Part shown: positions 40,730 to 51,275 of the stretch, one piece after another
Layout: each line of letters starts with the position of its first letter
How positions within the stretch are numbered: the stretch's first letter is position 1
Origin: Lysobacter changpingensis
Lineage (GTDB): Bacteria; Pseudomonadota; Gammaproteobacteria; Xanthomonadales; Xanthomonadaceae
DNA: 64,000 bases
Direction: 5' to 3'
Assembly (NCBI RefSeq): GCF_017308985.1
Contig: NZ_JADWPE010000003.1
Coordinates: 1,178,001 to 1,242,000 of the forward strand
Made by a program: the position numbers and the translations under genes
Notes under the pieces: generated by a model
Database searches by the model: none
What the model saw: only the letters and a program-made list of their open reading frames with translations
Told to the model about the DNA's origin: nothing

Positions 40730-41299
40730 ATGTCCGGCTACTGCGACCACGCCCCCGGCCACCCGCTCCACGGCCCCTACCACGACACCGAATACGGATT
40801 CCCGCAACGCGAGGAAGCCGTGCTGTTCGAACGCCTGATCCTGGAGATCAACCAGGCCGGCCTGAGCTGGGAAACCATGCTGCGCAAGCGCGAAGGCTTC
40901 CATCGCGCGTACCACGGTTTCGACGTCGACAAGGTCGCCAAGTACGGCGACCGGGACCGCGAGCGGCTACTCAACGACGCCGGCATCATCCGCAACCGCC
41001 TGAAGGTGGACGCGGCGATCCACAACGCGAACGTGATCCGCGGACTGCGCACCTCGCACGGCGGCTTCGCGCAATGGCTCGACGCGCACATCCTCGACGA
41101 GGCCGGCAAGCGTCGCGACAAGACCGGCTGGATCAGGCTGTTCAAGAAAACCTTCCGCTTCACCGGCGGCGAGATCACCAACGAATTCCTGATGAGCCTG
41201 GGCTACCTGCCCGGCGCGCACCGCGACGATTGCCCGGTGCAAAAGAAGATCCTCAAGCTCAAGCCGCCGCTCGATCCCGCCTGGCGCCGCAAGCTGTGA
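40730..41299 (+). CDS. tag: DNA-3-methyladenine glycosylase I
   Basis: A 189-residue helix-hairpin-helix glycosylase that removes 3-methyladenine. It has the zinc ligands C5, H18 and the C-terminal H-x-x-x-C (GAHRDDC), plus the SWETMLRKREGFHRAY base-binding region. Start at 40730 (MSGYCDH) agrees with family N-termini; upstream sequence in frame is the repeat element. The 3' end faces a convergent gene with only three bases between the stop codons and no terminator. Confidence 0.94.
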   Translation: MSGYCDHAPGHPLHGPYHDTEYGFPQREEAVLFERLILEINQAGLSWETMLRKREGFHRAYHGFDVDKVAKYGDRDRERLLNDAGIIRNRLKVDAAIHNANVIRGLRTSHGGFAQWLDAHILDEAGKRRDKTGWIRLFKKTFRFTGGEITNEFLMSLGYLPGAHRDDCPVQKKILKLKPPLDPAWRRKL

Positions 41300-41302
41300 T
41301 TC

Positions 41303-44176
<2,874 letters not shown>

Positions 44177-44530
44177 CCGGCGGGTTCTCCTGCGAAACGC
44201 AGACGCCATCGTGTCCCATGGACGTAAGGGCGCTGTCAACGTGCGCGGCGGTTTCGTGTTGCGGATGGCGCTTGCGCTGTCAATCGTGAGCTGCACGCGA
44301 GAGTGCAGGAACTGCTCGAAGCGGTAGCCGTTCGAGCGTGTGACATGCAGCGCAGGCGAGTGCGAGCGCATCGCACGTCCTGACCCTCACCTCGGGAACT
44401 CCCTCCCATGCGAATGCAGGCGAGGATTGAAGAGGGGGGAAGTGTCCACCGATCACCTCGACGAAGGGCCGTCCCCACTTCGAATCGCCCGCCACTTGAC
44501 TCATTTCGATATTTCCATAATCATCGAATC
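44177..44530. promoter_or_regulatory. Intergenic region with ars promoter/operator
   Basis: 354 bp without a gene, between the kinase and the divergent arsR. The last 40 bases are AT-rich: TTGACT at 44496 is a near-perfect -35, and CATAAT at 44516 (14 bases away) or AATCAT at 44519 (17 bases) could be the -10. An inverted repeat TTCGAT (44505) / ATCGAA (44523) with a 12-base spacer overlaps it and is a plausible ArsR operator. The rest shows only low-similarity repeats. Confidence 0.65.
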
Positions 44531-44872
44531 ATGAACACCGAAGCCGCCCTCAGAGCCCTCACGGCCCTCGGCCATGAAGCCCGGCTCGCCGCCTTCCGCG
44601 AACTCGTGCAGGCCGGCCCCGATGGCCTCTCCGTCGGCGAACTGCGCGACCGCCTCGACCTGCCCGCCGCCACGCTCACCGCGCAGCTCAACCTGCTGCG
44701 CAATGCCGCGCTGGTCGCCGACGAGCGCGAGGGCCGCGTCATCCGCGTGCGCGCGAACTATCCGCAGATGAACGCACTGATCGCCTACCTCACCGAAAAC
44801 TGCTGCGCCGGCGCGTCCGCCTGCGCGCCCGATCGCGGCTGCGCGCCGCAACCCCAAGGAGCCACGACGTGA
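44531..44872 (+). CDS. arsR: ArsR-family arsenic repressor with C-terminal Cys site
   Basis: A 113-residue winged-helix repressor (DNA-recognition helix LPAATLTAQLNLLRNA near 44-59). The ELCVCDL metal site of the E. coli type is absent. Instead C91, C92 and C98 lie at the C-terminus (ENCCAGASAC), the same CC-x5-C spacing as the As(III) site of Acidithiobacillus ferrooxidans ArsR; C104 is extra. It should dissociate from the overlapping operator on arsenite binding. The stop overlaps the arsI start. Confidence 0.9.
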   Translation: MNTEAALRALTALGHEARLAAFRELVQAGPDGLSVGELRDRLDLPAATLTAQLNLLRNAALVADEREGRVIRVRANYPQMNALIAYLTENCCAGASACAPDRGCAPQPQGATT

Positions 44873-45357
44873 ACCGCTTCCACGTGCACCTGAACGTGTC
44901 CGACCTCGACCGCAGCATCCGCTTCTATTCGCAGCTCTTCGCCAGCGAGCCCGCCGTGGTGAAGGGCGATTACGCCAAGTGGATGCTCGAAGACCCGCGC
45001 GTCAACTTCGCCATTTCCACCACCGGCCGCACGCCGGGCATCGATCACCTGGGCATCCAGGTCGATAGCGGCGACGAGCTCGCCGCGCTCGGAAAGCGCC
45101 TGGACGCCGCCGGCGGCACGGTCGAGCCCGAACCGGACGCGACCTGCTGCTACGCACGCTCGGACAAGATGTGGACGGAAGACCCGCAGGGCACGCGCTG
45201 GGAAACCTTCCACACCTTCGGCGATGCGGTCACCTACCATGCCGCCGAGGCGACCTGCGCCACCGACGGCGCCGCATGCAGCCCGCGCGCGACACCGGCG
45301 CCCATCGCGACGGAACGCGCCGCCTCGCGCTGCACGCCCGCAGCGGGCTGCTGCTGA
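44869..45357 (+). CDS. arsI: ArsI/CadI-family dioxygenase (C-As lyase) with Cys-rich tail
   Basis: A 162-residue vicinal-oxygen-chelate protein. VOC metal ligands fit H5, H60 and E112, and the arsenic-binding vicinal pair C93-C94 is in the motif ATCCYARSDKMW. ArsI cleaves the carbon-arsenic bond of trivalent organoarsenicals such as MAs(III); the alternative name CadI reflects cadmium induction in mycobacteria. The last 35 residues carry five more cysteines (C130, C137, C155, C161, C162) and form an unusual tail. It starts with GTG at 44869, AAGGAG eight bases upstream. Confidence 0.87.
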   Translation: MNRFHVHLNVSDLDRSIRFYSQLFASEPAVVKGDYAKWMLEDPRVNFAISTTGRTPGIDHLGIQVDSGDELAALGKRLDAAGGTVEPEPDATCCYARSDKMWTEDPQGTRWETFHTFGDAVTYHAAEATCATDGAACSPRATPAPIATERAASRCTPAAGCC

Positions 45358-45365
45358 GGCGCGCC

Positions 45366-45815
45366 GTGAACCTGCGCCCCGCCACCGTCGCCGAACAGAA
45401 CGCCATCCGCGCCCTCCTCGTCGAGGGCGCGCTGCCGGTCGACGATCTCGACGAAGCCGACGTGCGCTTCATCGTCGCCGAACGCGACGGGGCCGTGATC
45501 GGCGCGATCGGCCTGCAACCGTTCGATCGCGTCGGCCTGCTGCGCTCGCTGGTGGTGCGGGCGCAGGCGCGTGGCGAAGGCGTAGGCGCCGCGCTGGTGC
45601 AGGCGCTGGAAGCGCACGCGAGCGAACGCGGTCTGGAACGGCTCGTGCTGCTCACGCTCACCGCGGCGCCGTTCTTCGCCGCGCGCGGCTACGCCGTCAT
45701 GGCCCGCGACGATGCGCCCGCCGTCGTGCAGGCCAGCGCCGAATTCCGTTCGCTGTGCCCGGCATCGGCCACGTGCATGTCGAAGATGCTTCCCCCCACC
45801 GGAAACTCCCGATGA
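45366..45815 (+). CDS. arsN2: GNAT acetyltransferase of the arsenic operon (ArsN2-like)
   Basis: A 149-residue GNAT protein with the acetyl-CoA loop ARGEGVGAALVQ and the C-terminal FRSLCPASATCMSK segment typical of ArsN2 proteins in ars operons. ArsN-type enzymes can acetylate organoarsenicals such as arsinothricin, but for ArsN2 the substrate is not established. The start is a GTG at 45366, eight bases after arsI; the stop overlaps the arsC start (ATGA). Confidence 0.8.
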   Translation: MNLRPATVAEQNAIRALLVEGALPVDDLDEADVRFIVAERDGAVIGAIGLQPFDRVGLLRSLVVRAQARGEGVGAALVQALEAHASERGLERLVLLTLTAAPFFAARGYAVMARDDAPAVVQASAEFRSLCPASATCMSKMLPPTGNSR

Positions 45816-46195
45816 AACGCATCCTGTTCGTCTGCATCGAAAACGCGAACCGCAGCCAGATGGCCGAAGCCTTCGCGCGCATCCACGGCGGCGATCGGGT
45901 GGAGGCGCTCAGTGCCGGCTCGAAGCCGTCGGGCCGCATCAACCCGAAGGCGATCCGCTTCATGTCGGAGCTCGGCTACGACCTGAGCGTGCACGAGTCC
46001 AAATCGCTGGACGACATCCACGGCGAGTTCGACGCCGTCGTCACCATGGGCTGCGGCGACGATTGCCCCTGGGTGCCGGCGCGCCGCCGCGAGGACTGGG
46101 CGCTGCCCGATCCGAAACACATGGACGACGACGGCTACCGCGCCGTGCGCGACGAGATCGCCGCACGCGTGAAAGCCCTGATCGCGGCGTTGTGA
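45812..46195 (+). CDS. arsC: Arsenate reductase, low-molecular-weight phosphatase type
   Basis: A 127-residue LMW-PTP-fold reductase. The P-loop is VCIENANRSQ with nucleophile C8; C81 and C85 (MGCGDDC) can carry the disulfide relay to thioredoxin, and the Asp loop is in LPDPKH. It reduces As(V) to As(III). The spacing C81-C85 is shorter than the C82-C89 pair of the S. aureus enzyme. It is coupled to the aquaporin gene by TGATG. Confidence 0.9.
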   Translation: MKRILFVCIENANRSQMAEAFARIHGGDRVEALSAGSKPSGRINPKAIRFMSELGYDLSVHESKSLDDIHGEFDAVVTMGCGDDCPWVPARRREDWALPDPKHMDDDGYRAVRDEIAARVKALIAAL

Positions 46196-46857
46196 TGCCA
46201 CTGTCGCGGAAACTGCTGGCCGAGTTCATCGGCACCGCGCTGCTGCTGGCCGCCGTGGTCGGGTCCGGGATCATGGGCGAAACACTGTCGCGCGGGAACG
46301 CCGCGGTCGCGCTGCTGGCGAACGCCGCCGCCACCGCGGGCGCGCTGTACGTGCTGATCGTGCTGTTCGCGCCGATCTCCGGCGCCCACTTCAATCCGGC
46401 CGTCACCCTGGCGATGCGGCTGCGCGGCGAACTGGGCCGTGGCGAGTCGGCCGCCTACCTCGTCGTGCAGGCGATCGCCGCCGTCGCCGGCGTATTGCTG
46501 GCGCATGCGATGTTCGCGCAGCCGCTGCTGCAGCCCGGCACGCACGCGCGCACGGGCCTAGCGCAATGGGGCAGCGAAGCGGTGGCGACGTTCGGGCTGG
46601 TGCTGACCGTCCTGCTCGGCGCGCGACATCGTCCCGCCGCGCTGCCGGCGCTGGTGGCGAGCTACATCTTCGCCGCGTACTGGTTCACGGCGAGCACGTC
46701 GTTCGCGAATCCCGCCGTGACCCTCGCGCGCGCGCTGACGCAGACCTTCGCCGGGATCCGGCCGGTCGACGTCGCGGGATTCGTGATGGCGCAGGCGTTC
46801 GGGACCATTGGCGCGGTCGTCGCTGCGAAGGCGTTCCGGGTTCCCGCGACCGCCTGA
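46195..46857 (+). CDS. MIP/aquaporin-family channel of the arsenic operon (AqpS-like)
   Basis: A 220-residue six-helix channel with both half-helix motifs, HFNPAV (near residue 66) and FANPAVTLAR (near 176). It is the last gene of arsR-arsI-arsN2-arsC-aqp. In Sinorhizobium, AqpS replaces an ArsB pump: arsenate enters, ArsC reduces it, and As(III) leaves down its gradient through the channel. No Acr3, ArsB or ArsA gene is in the window, which fits that scheme. A GTG at 46192 adjoins the ATG. Confidence 0.87.
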   Translation: MPLSRKLLAEFIGTALLLAAVVGSGIMGETLSRGNAAVALLANAAATAGALYVLIVLFAPISGAHFNPAVTLAMRLRGELGRGESAAYLVVQAIAAVAGVLLAHAMFAQPLLQPGTHARTGLAQWGSEAVATFGLVLTVLLGARHRPAALPALVASYIFAAYWFTASTSFANPAVTLARALTQTFAGIRPVDVAGFVMAQAFGTIGAVVAAKAFRVPATA

Positions 46858-46860
46858 CGA

Positions 46861-48279
46861 TCACGCGTCCGCCCAGCGGAAACGTTCGATCACGCGCGAC
46901 AGCCGGTCGCATGCCGCGTCGAGCCGTGCCTCGTCGGTCGTCGCGACGCCGAGCAGCAATCCCGAATCGCGCGCGCCCGTCGGGTCGTACCACGCCGACA
47001 GCGGCACGGGCGCGAGGCCGAACGCCTGCGCTTCCCGGCAGATCGCGGCGTCGTCGGTGCCGTCGGGCAATCGCAACAGTACGGCCAACCCACCTGCCTG
47101 CACCGCATGCCCGCGCGCCCGCAACGCCGCCATCAAGGCGTCGCTGCGCGCGGCGTACAGCCGCTTCATGCGGCGCAGATGGCGCAGGTAATGCCCTTCG
47201 CGCATGAATCCGGCGACGGCCGTCTGCACCGCCGGCCCGGGCGCGGGCGCGAACGCCATCGCCGCTTCGGCGAAGCGCGGCGCCACCGCCGCGGGCACGA
47301 CCAGGAATCCCAGCCGCAACGCCGGACTGATCGTCTTGCTGAAGGAGCCGATGTGGATCACGCGGCCGGCGCGATCCAGCGACGCCAGCGCGGGCGCCGC
47401 GCGGCGCTTGAGCTGCAGTTCGCCGAGATAGTCGTCCTCGAACACCCACGCCTGCGCGCGCGTGGCCCATTCGATCAGCTGCACGCGACGCGCGAGCGCG
47501 AGCGTCCCGCCCAGCGGCGCGTGCTGCCCGGGCGTGACCAGCGCGAGCGCCGCATCGGGCGCGCGCGCGATCGCCTGCGCCACGTCGAGCCCGTCCTCGT
47601 CCACGCGCATCGGCACCAGCGACATCCCGGCCAGTTCCAGCGCCATGCGGCCCTGGAAGAATCCGGGGTCCTCCATCCATGCGGTGCGCCCGTCCATGCG
47701 CAGCACGCGCAGCGCGAAGGCGAGCGCGCCGGCGTAACCGGTGGTGACGAACACCTGCGAGGGATGGCACTCCAGGCCGCGCGCGATGCGCAGGTGGGCG
47801 GCGATCGACTGGCGCAGCTCGAACGTGCCGCGCGGATCGGGATACACCGCCGGCTCGGCGACCTCGGCGCGCGCCGCGTTGGCGCGAAGTCGGGCGAACA
47901 GGGGAACCGGAAAGTGATCGGAAGCCGGAACGCCCATCTGGAAGATCGCCGGCCCGGAGAAGAACTCCTGGTACAGCGCGGGCGGCGGATCCGGCTCGGC
48001 GGGCGGCTTCGTCGACAGCGCCTTCGCCGCGTGATCCGACACGCGCGTGCCGCCGGCACGCGAAGTCACGACGATCTGGTCGTCGGCAAGCCGCTCGTAG
48101 GCCGCCTTCACCGTGCCGCGCGCGACGCCGAGCTGCGCCGCAAGGTCGAGCCACGACGGCAGCCGCGCGCCGGGCGCGAGGCTGCCGCTCTCGATCGCGG
48201 CCACGATGCCCTTGCGGATCTGCTCGGTGAGCGTGTCGCGGGCGGAGCGGTCGAGCCTGAATGTGAGCGACGGCGCCAT
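46861..48279 (-). CDS. MocR/GntR-type transcriptional regulator with aminotransferase-like domain
   Basis: A 472-residue MocR (PdxR-type) regulator. The N-terminal GntR winged helix (about 10-75; RLPSWLDLAAQLGVARGTV) is followed by a fold-type I aminotransferase domain with the PLP lysine in HIGSFSKTISPALRLG and the FEDDYLGEL motif. It is divergent from a cupin and an AhpD-like gene, 94 bp apart, which are its probable targets. The effector could be PLP or a PLP adduct. Start at 48279 (MAPSLTF); an ATG at 48327 is less likely. Confidence 0.9.
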   Translation of the reverse strand: MAPSLTFRLDRSARDTLTEQIRKGIVAAIESGSLAPGARLPSWLDLAAQLGVARGTVKAAYERLADDQIVVTSRAGGTRVSDHAAKALSTKPPAEPDPPPALYQEFFSGPAIFQMGVPASDHFPVPLFARLRANAARAEVAEPAVYPDPRGTFELRQSIAAHLRIARGLECHPSQVFVTTGYAGALAFALRVLRMDGRTAWMEDPGFFQGRMALELAGMSLVPMRVDEDGLDVAQAIARAPDAALALVTPGQHAPLGGTLALARRVQLIEWATRAQAWVFEDDYLGELQLKRRAAPALASLDRAGRVIHIGSFSKTISPALRLGFLVVPAAVAPRFAEAAMAFAPAPGPAVQTAVAGFMREGHYLRHLRRMKRLYAARSDALMAALRARGHAVQAGGLAVLLRLPDGTDDAAICREAQAFGLAPVPLSAWYDPTGARDSGLLLGVATTDEARLDAACDRLSRVIERFRWADA

Positions 48280-48373
48280 GCCGCATGGTACAGCCGAACT
48301 TTCCGTTCCTGGTTCTTTCGACTGCACCGGGATGCGCGCAGGATGCGCTCACCGCCCCCACCGGAGCTTCCCG

Positions 48374-48802
48374 ATGCAAGCCGTCCGTTCCCGCCTGATG
48401 CTGTTCGCCGCCGCGATGCTGGCGTTCGCCGGCGGCGCCGTCGCGCACGACGCCACGGGCGCATCGCGCGAATCGGTCGTCGTCGACTTCTCGCGGCCGA
48501 TCCCCAACGTCCCCGGCAAATCGCTGGTCGCCGTCGAAGTCACGTATCCGCCGGGCGCCGCGTCGCCCGCGCACGTCCATGCCGCTTCGGCCTTCATCTA
48601 TGCGCACGTGGTGTCCGGCGCGATCGAAAGCCGGATCGACGACGGGCCGGTACGCGTCTATCGCGCCGGCGATTCGTTCCATGAAGACCCCGGCTCGCGC
48701 CATTCTGTCAGCCGCAATGCCAGCCAGTCCGAACCGGCGAAGCTGCTCGCCGTGTTCGTCGTCGACACCGGCGATACCGATCTCACCACGCCCACCGAAT
48801 GA
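48374..48802 (+). CDS. Secreted cupin-domain protein
   Basis: A 142-residue protein with a signal peptide (LMLFAAAMLAFAGGAVA) and one cupin barrel; metal-binding histidines fit PAHVHAASAFIYAHV and the second motif RAGDSFHEDPGSRH. Function unknown; single cupins of this kind bind metals or small ligands. Probably co-transcribed with the AhpD-like gene, only 11 bases downstream, under the divergent MocR regulator. Confidence 0.83.
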   Translation: MQAVRSRLMLFAAAMLAFAGGAVAHDATGASRESVVVDFSRPIPNVPGKSLVAVEVTYPPGAASPAHVHAASAFIYAHVVSGAIESRIDDGPVRVYRAGDSFHEDPGSRHSVSRNASQSEPAKLLAVFVVDTGDTDLTTPTE

Positions 48803-48813
48803 GGAACACGACC

Positions 48814-49275
48814 ATGACCCAGCGACTGGACTACACGAAGGCGGCGCCCGGCGGCGTCAAGGCGTTCGGCAGCGTCTACGGCTACATCATGCAGAGCGGG
48901 CTCGACGCGACGCTCGTCGACCTGGTCTACCTGCGCGTGAGCCAGATCAATGGCTGCGCCTACTGCCTGGACATGCACACACGCGAACTGCACGGCAGGG
49001 GCGTGCCGATCGAGAAGCTTGCGCTCGTGCAGGCCTGGCGCGAGGCCGGCGAGCTGTTCAGCGAGACCGAACGCGCGGCGCTCGCATGGAGCGAGACGGT
49101 GACGCTGGTCGCGCAGACCGGCGTGCCCGACGCCGAGTTCGCCGCCGCCTCGAAGGTGTTCGACGAGAAGCAGCTGTCCGACCTGACCATGGCGATCGGC
49201 CTGATGAACGCCTACAACCGCCTGGCGATCAGCTTCCGCCGACCGCCGGCCGCGGCGCTCACCGCGGGCGGCTGA
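48814..49275 (+). CDS. Carboxymuconolactone decarboxylase / AhpD-like protein
   Basis: A 153-residue AhpD-fold protein with the redox motif C-A-Y-C and adjacent D-M-H (near residues 48-54), as in alkylhydroperoxidase-like family members. Likely a thiol-dependent peroxide or related reductase; the family is broad. ATG at 48814 is preceded by AGGA seven bases away; an ATG at 48799 would overlap the cupin stop. Confidence 0.87.
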   Translation: MTQRLDYTKAAPGGVKAFGSVYGYIMQSGLDATLVDLVYLRVSQINGCAYCLDMHTRELHGRGVPIEKLALVQAWREAGELFSETERAALAWSETVTLVAQTGVPDAEFAAASKVFDEKQLSDLTMAIGLMNAYNRLAISFRRPPAAALTAGG

Positions 49276-49296
49276 TCGTCGCGCCGGCCGACAGGA

Positions 49297-50775
49297 TCAA
49301 TGCCCCGCTGGCAGGCCGGTGCGCGCGTCGCGATAGGTGCCCAGCCGTTCCACCAGCGATTCGCTGGCGCGGTTGAGCCCGACCACCTCGACCTGCGCGC
49401 CGTGCCTGCGCAGCTTGAGCACCACGCGGTCCAGCGCCGCCACGGCGCTGGTGTCCCAGAAGTGCGCGTGGGTGAGGTCGATGACGACCCGCTCCGGCGC
49501 ATGCAGGTAATCGAAGCTGTTGGCGAACTGGATCGCGCTGGCGAAGAACACCTCGCCGTGGACCTCGTACACGCGCGCGCCGTCCTCGCCGACGCGATCG
49601 TCCAGGCGGAGCATCGAACTGGCACGGCGCGCGAACGACAGCGCGGTCAGCAGCACGCCGGTGATGACGCCCTTGGCCAGGTCGTGCGTCGCCACGGTGA
49701 CGATCACCGTGCCGATCATGATCAGGCTCGCGCTCTTCGGATGCGTCTTCAGCTCGACGAAGCTCTTCCAGTGGAACGTGCCGATGCTGACCATGATCAT
49801 CACCGCCACCAGCGCGGCCATCGGGATGCGCGACACCCATTCCGACGCGTACACCACGAGCAGCAGCAGCACGACGCCGGCGACGAAGCACGACAGCCGT
49901 CCGCGCCCACCGGAGCTGACGTTGATCACCGACTGACCGATCATCGCGCAGCCGGCCATCCCGCCGAACAGGCCCGCGACGATGTTGCCCGCGCCCTGCC
50001 CCGCGCATTCGCGGCGGCGGTGGGTCGGCGTGTCGGTCGCGTCCTCGACGATCTGCGCGGTCATCAGCGATTCCAGCAGGCCAACCACCGCCAGCGTCGC
50101 CGACACCGGCAGCAGGATCTTCAGCGTGTCCAGCGTCCACGGCACGTCGGGGAACAGGAACGACGGCAGCGCGTCGGGCAGCTCGCCCATGTCGCCCACG
50201 GTGCGGATGTCCACGCCGAACCACATGCATGCGGCGGTGAGCACCACGATCGCCACCAGCGGCGACGGCACGGCGCGCGTCACCCGCGGCAGCAGGTAGA
50301 TGATCGCCAGCGCCGCCGCGCACACCACGTACACCGGCCAGCGCACGCCGATGAGTTCGGGCAGCTGCGCGAGGAAGATCAGGATCGCCAGCGCGTTGAC
50401 GAAGCCGATCACCACCGAGCGCGAGACGAAGCGCATCAGCGTGTTCAGCCGCAACGCGGCGGCGACGAGTTGCAGCACGCCGGCGACGATCGTCGCGGCG
50501 AACAGGTAGTGCAGGCCGTGGTCCTTCACCAGGTCGACCATCACCAGCGCCATCGCGCCGGTCGCGGCGGAGATCATGCCCGGCCGGCCACCGGCGATGG
50601 CGGTGATCACCGCGATGCAGAACGACGCGTAGAGGCCGACCTTCGGGTCCACGCCGGCGATGATCGAGAACGCGATGGCCTCGGGGATGAGCGCGAGCGC
50701 GACGAGCAGGCCGGACAGGATGTCGCCGCGGACATTGCCGAACCACTGCTCGCGCAGCGACCAGGTGACGGACAT
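49297..50775 (-). CDS. SulP-family anion transporter with STAS domain
   Basis: A 492-residue SLC26/SulP protein with about 12 membrane segments (to about 375) and a C-terminal cytosolic STAS domain (about 395-490; [20 protein letters not shown]). The opening part [24 protein letters not shown] is typical. Substrate may be sulfate, bicarbonate or another anion. A link to sulfate assimilation is possible, but the gene is 38 kb from the cys island and beside redox genes. Confidence 0.9.
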   Translation of the reverse strand: MSVTWSLREQWFGNVRGDILSGLLVALALIPEAIAFSIIAGVDPKVGLYASFCIAVITAIAGGRPGMISAATGAMALVMVDLVKDHGLHYLFAATIVAGVLQLVAAALRLNTLMRFVSRSVVIGFVNALAILIFLAQLPELIGVRWPVYVVCAAALAIIYLLPRVTRAVPSPLVAIVVLTAACMWFGVDIRTVGDMGELPDALPSFLFPDVPWTLDTLKILLPVSATLAVVGLLESLMTAQIVEDATDTPTHRRRECAGQGAGNIVAGLFGGMAGCAMIGQSVINVSSGGRGRLSCFVAGVVLLLLVVYASEWVSRIPMAALVAVMIMVSIGTFHWKSFVELKTHPKSASLIMIGTVIVTVATHDLAKGVITGVLLTALSFARRASSMLRLDDRVGEDGARVYEVHGEVFFASAIQFANSFDYLHAPERVVIDLTHAHFWDTSAVAALDRVVLKLRRHGAQVEVVGLNRASESLVERLGTYRDARTGLPAGH

Positions 50776-51275
50776 GGGATGAACTCCGACGCGCCTTCGC
50801 GGCGCGAAACGTGAATGGATGACGGACAGGCCCCTTCGTCCGCCGTGGCGACGGCGGAGCGATGCATCGTGTACGCGGGGGATCAGGGCGGCGTCATCAC
50901 GCGGAGCGGCATCGGCGAAAGGCCGGCCATTCTACTCCGCCGGGCGCCGCGCTCAATGTCGGGCGATGGCGCGAACCGCGCGGGTGCTCACGCTGCCCCC
51001 CGCCGCGCACGAAGTGACCGCCGCCACATTCCTTCACATCGGAACGCGTGGTCGCGTCCACACATGCACGCGTGCGTTCCTGCGCATTCCTGCGTTTCCT
51101 AATGCGTTCGAACCCGACTGCGCAAAGCGTCGCGATCCACTCGGCAACATCGCCACGGCTATGGCACGCATGCGACGAAGGTCGCGTGCGATTGCAGCAA
51201 AACTGAAACGAACTCTTCCTAGCATCCCGGCCGCCACCGATCGGTGGCGTTTCCTTTTTCTGCCGGCAGGATCCG
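50776..51275. promoter_or_regulatory. Long intergenic region upstream of the TonB-dependent receptor
   Basis: 500 bp between the divergent sulP and TonB-receptor genes. No supported gene. Near 51192-51209 the sequence TTGCAGCAAAACTGAAAC partly matches a Pho box (about 11 of 18 positions of CTGTCATAAAACTGTCAC). The span 51060-51130 is locally richer in CGT/GCA steps but shows no clear repeat. Regulatory content is suspected only from size and context. Confidence 0.4.
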
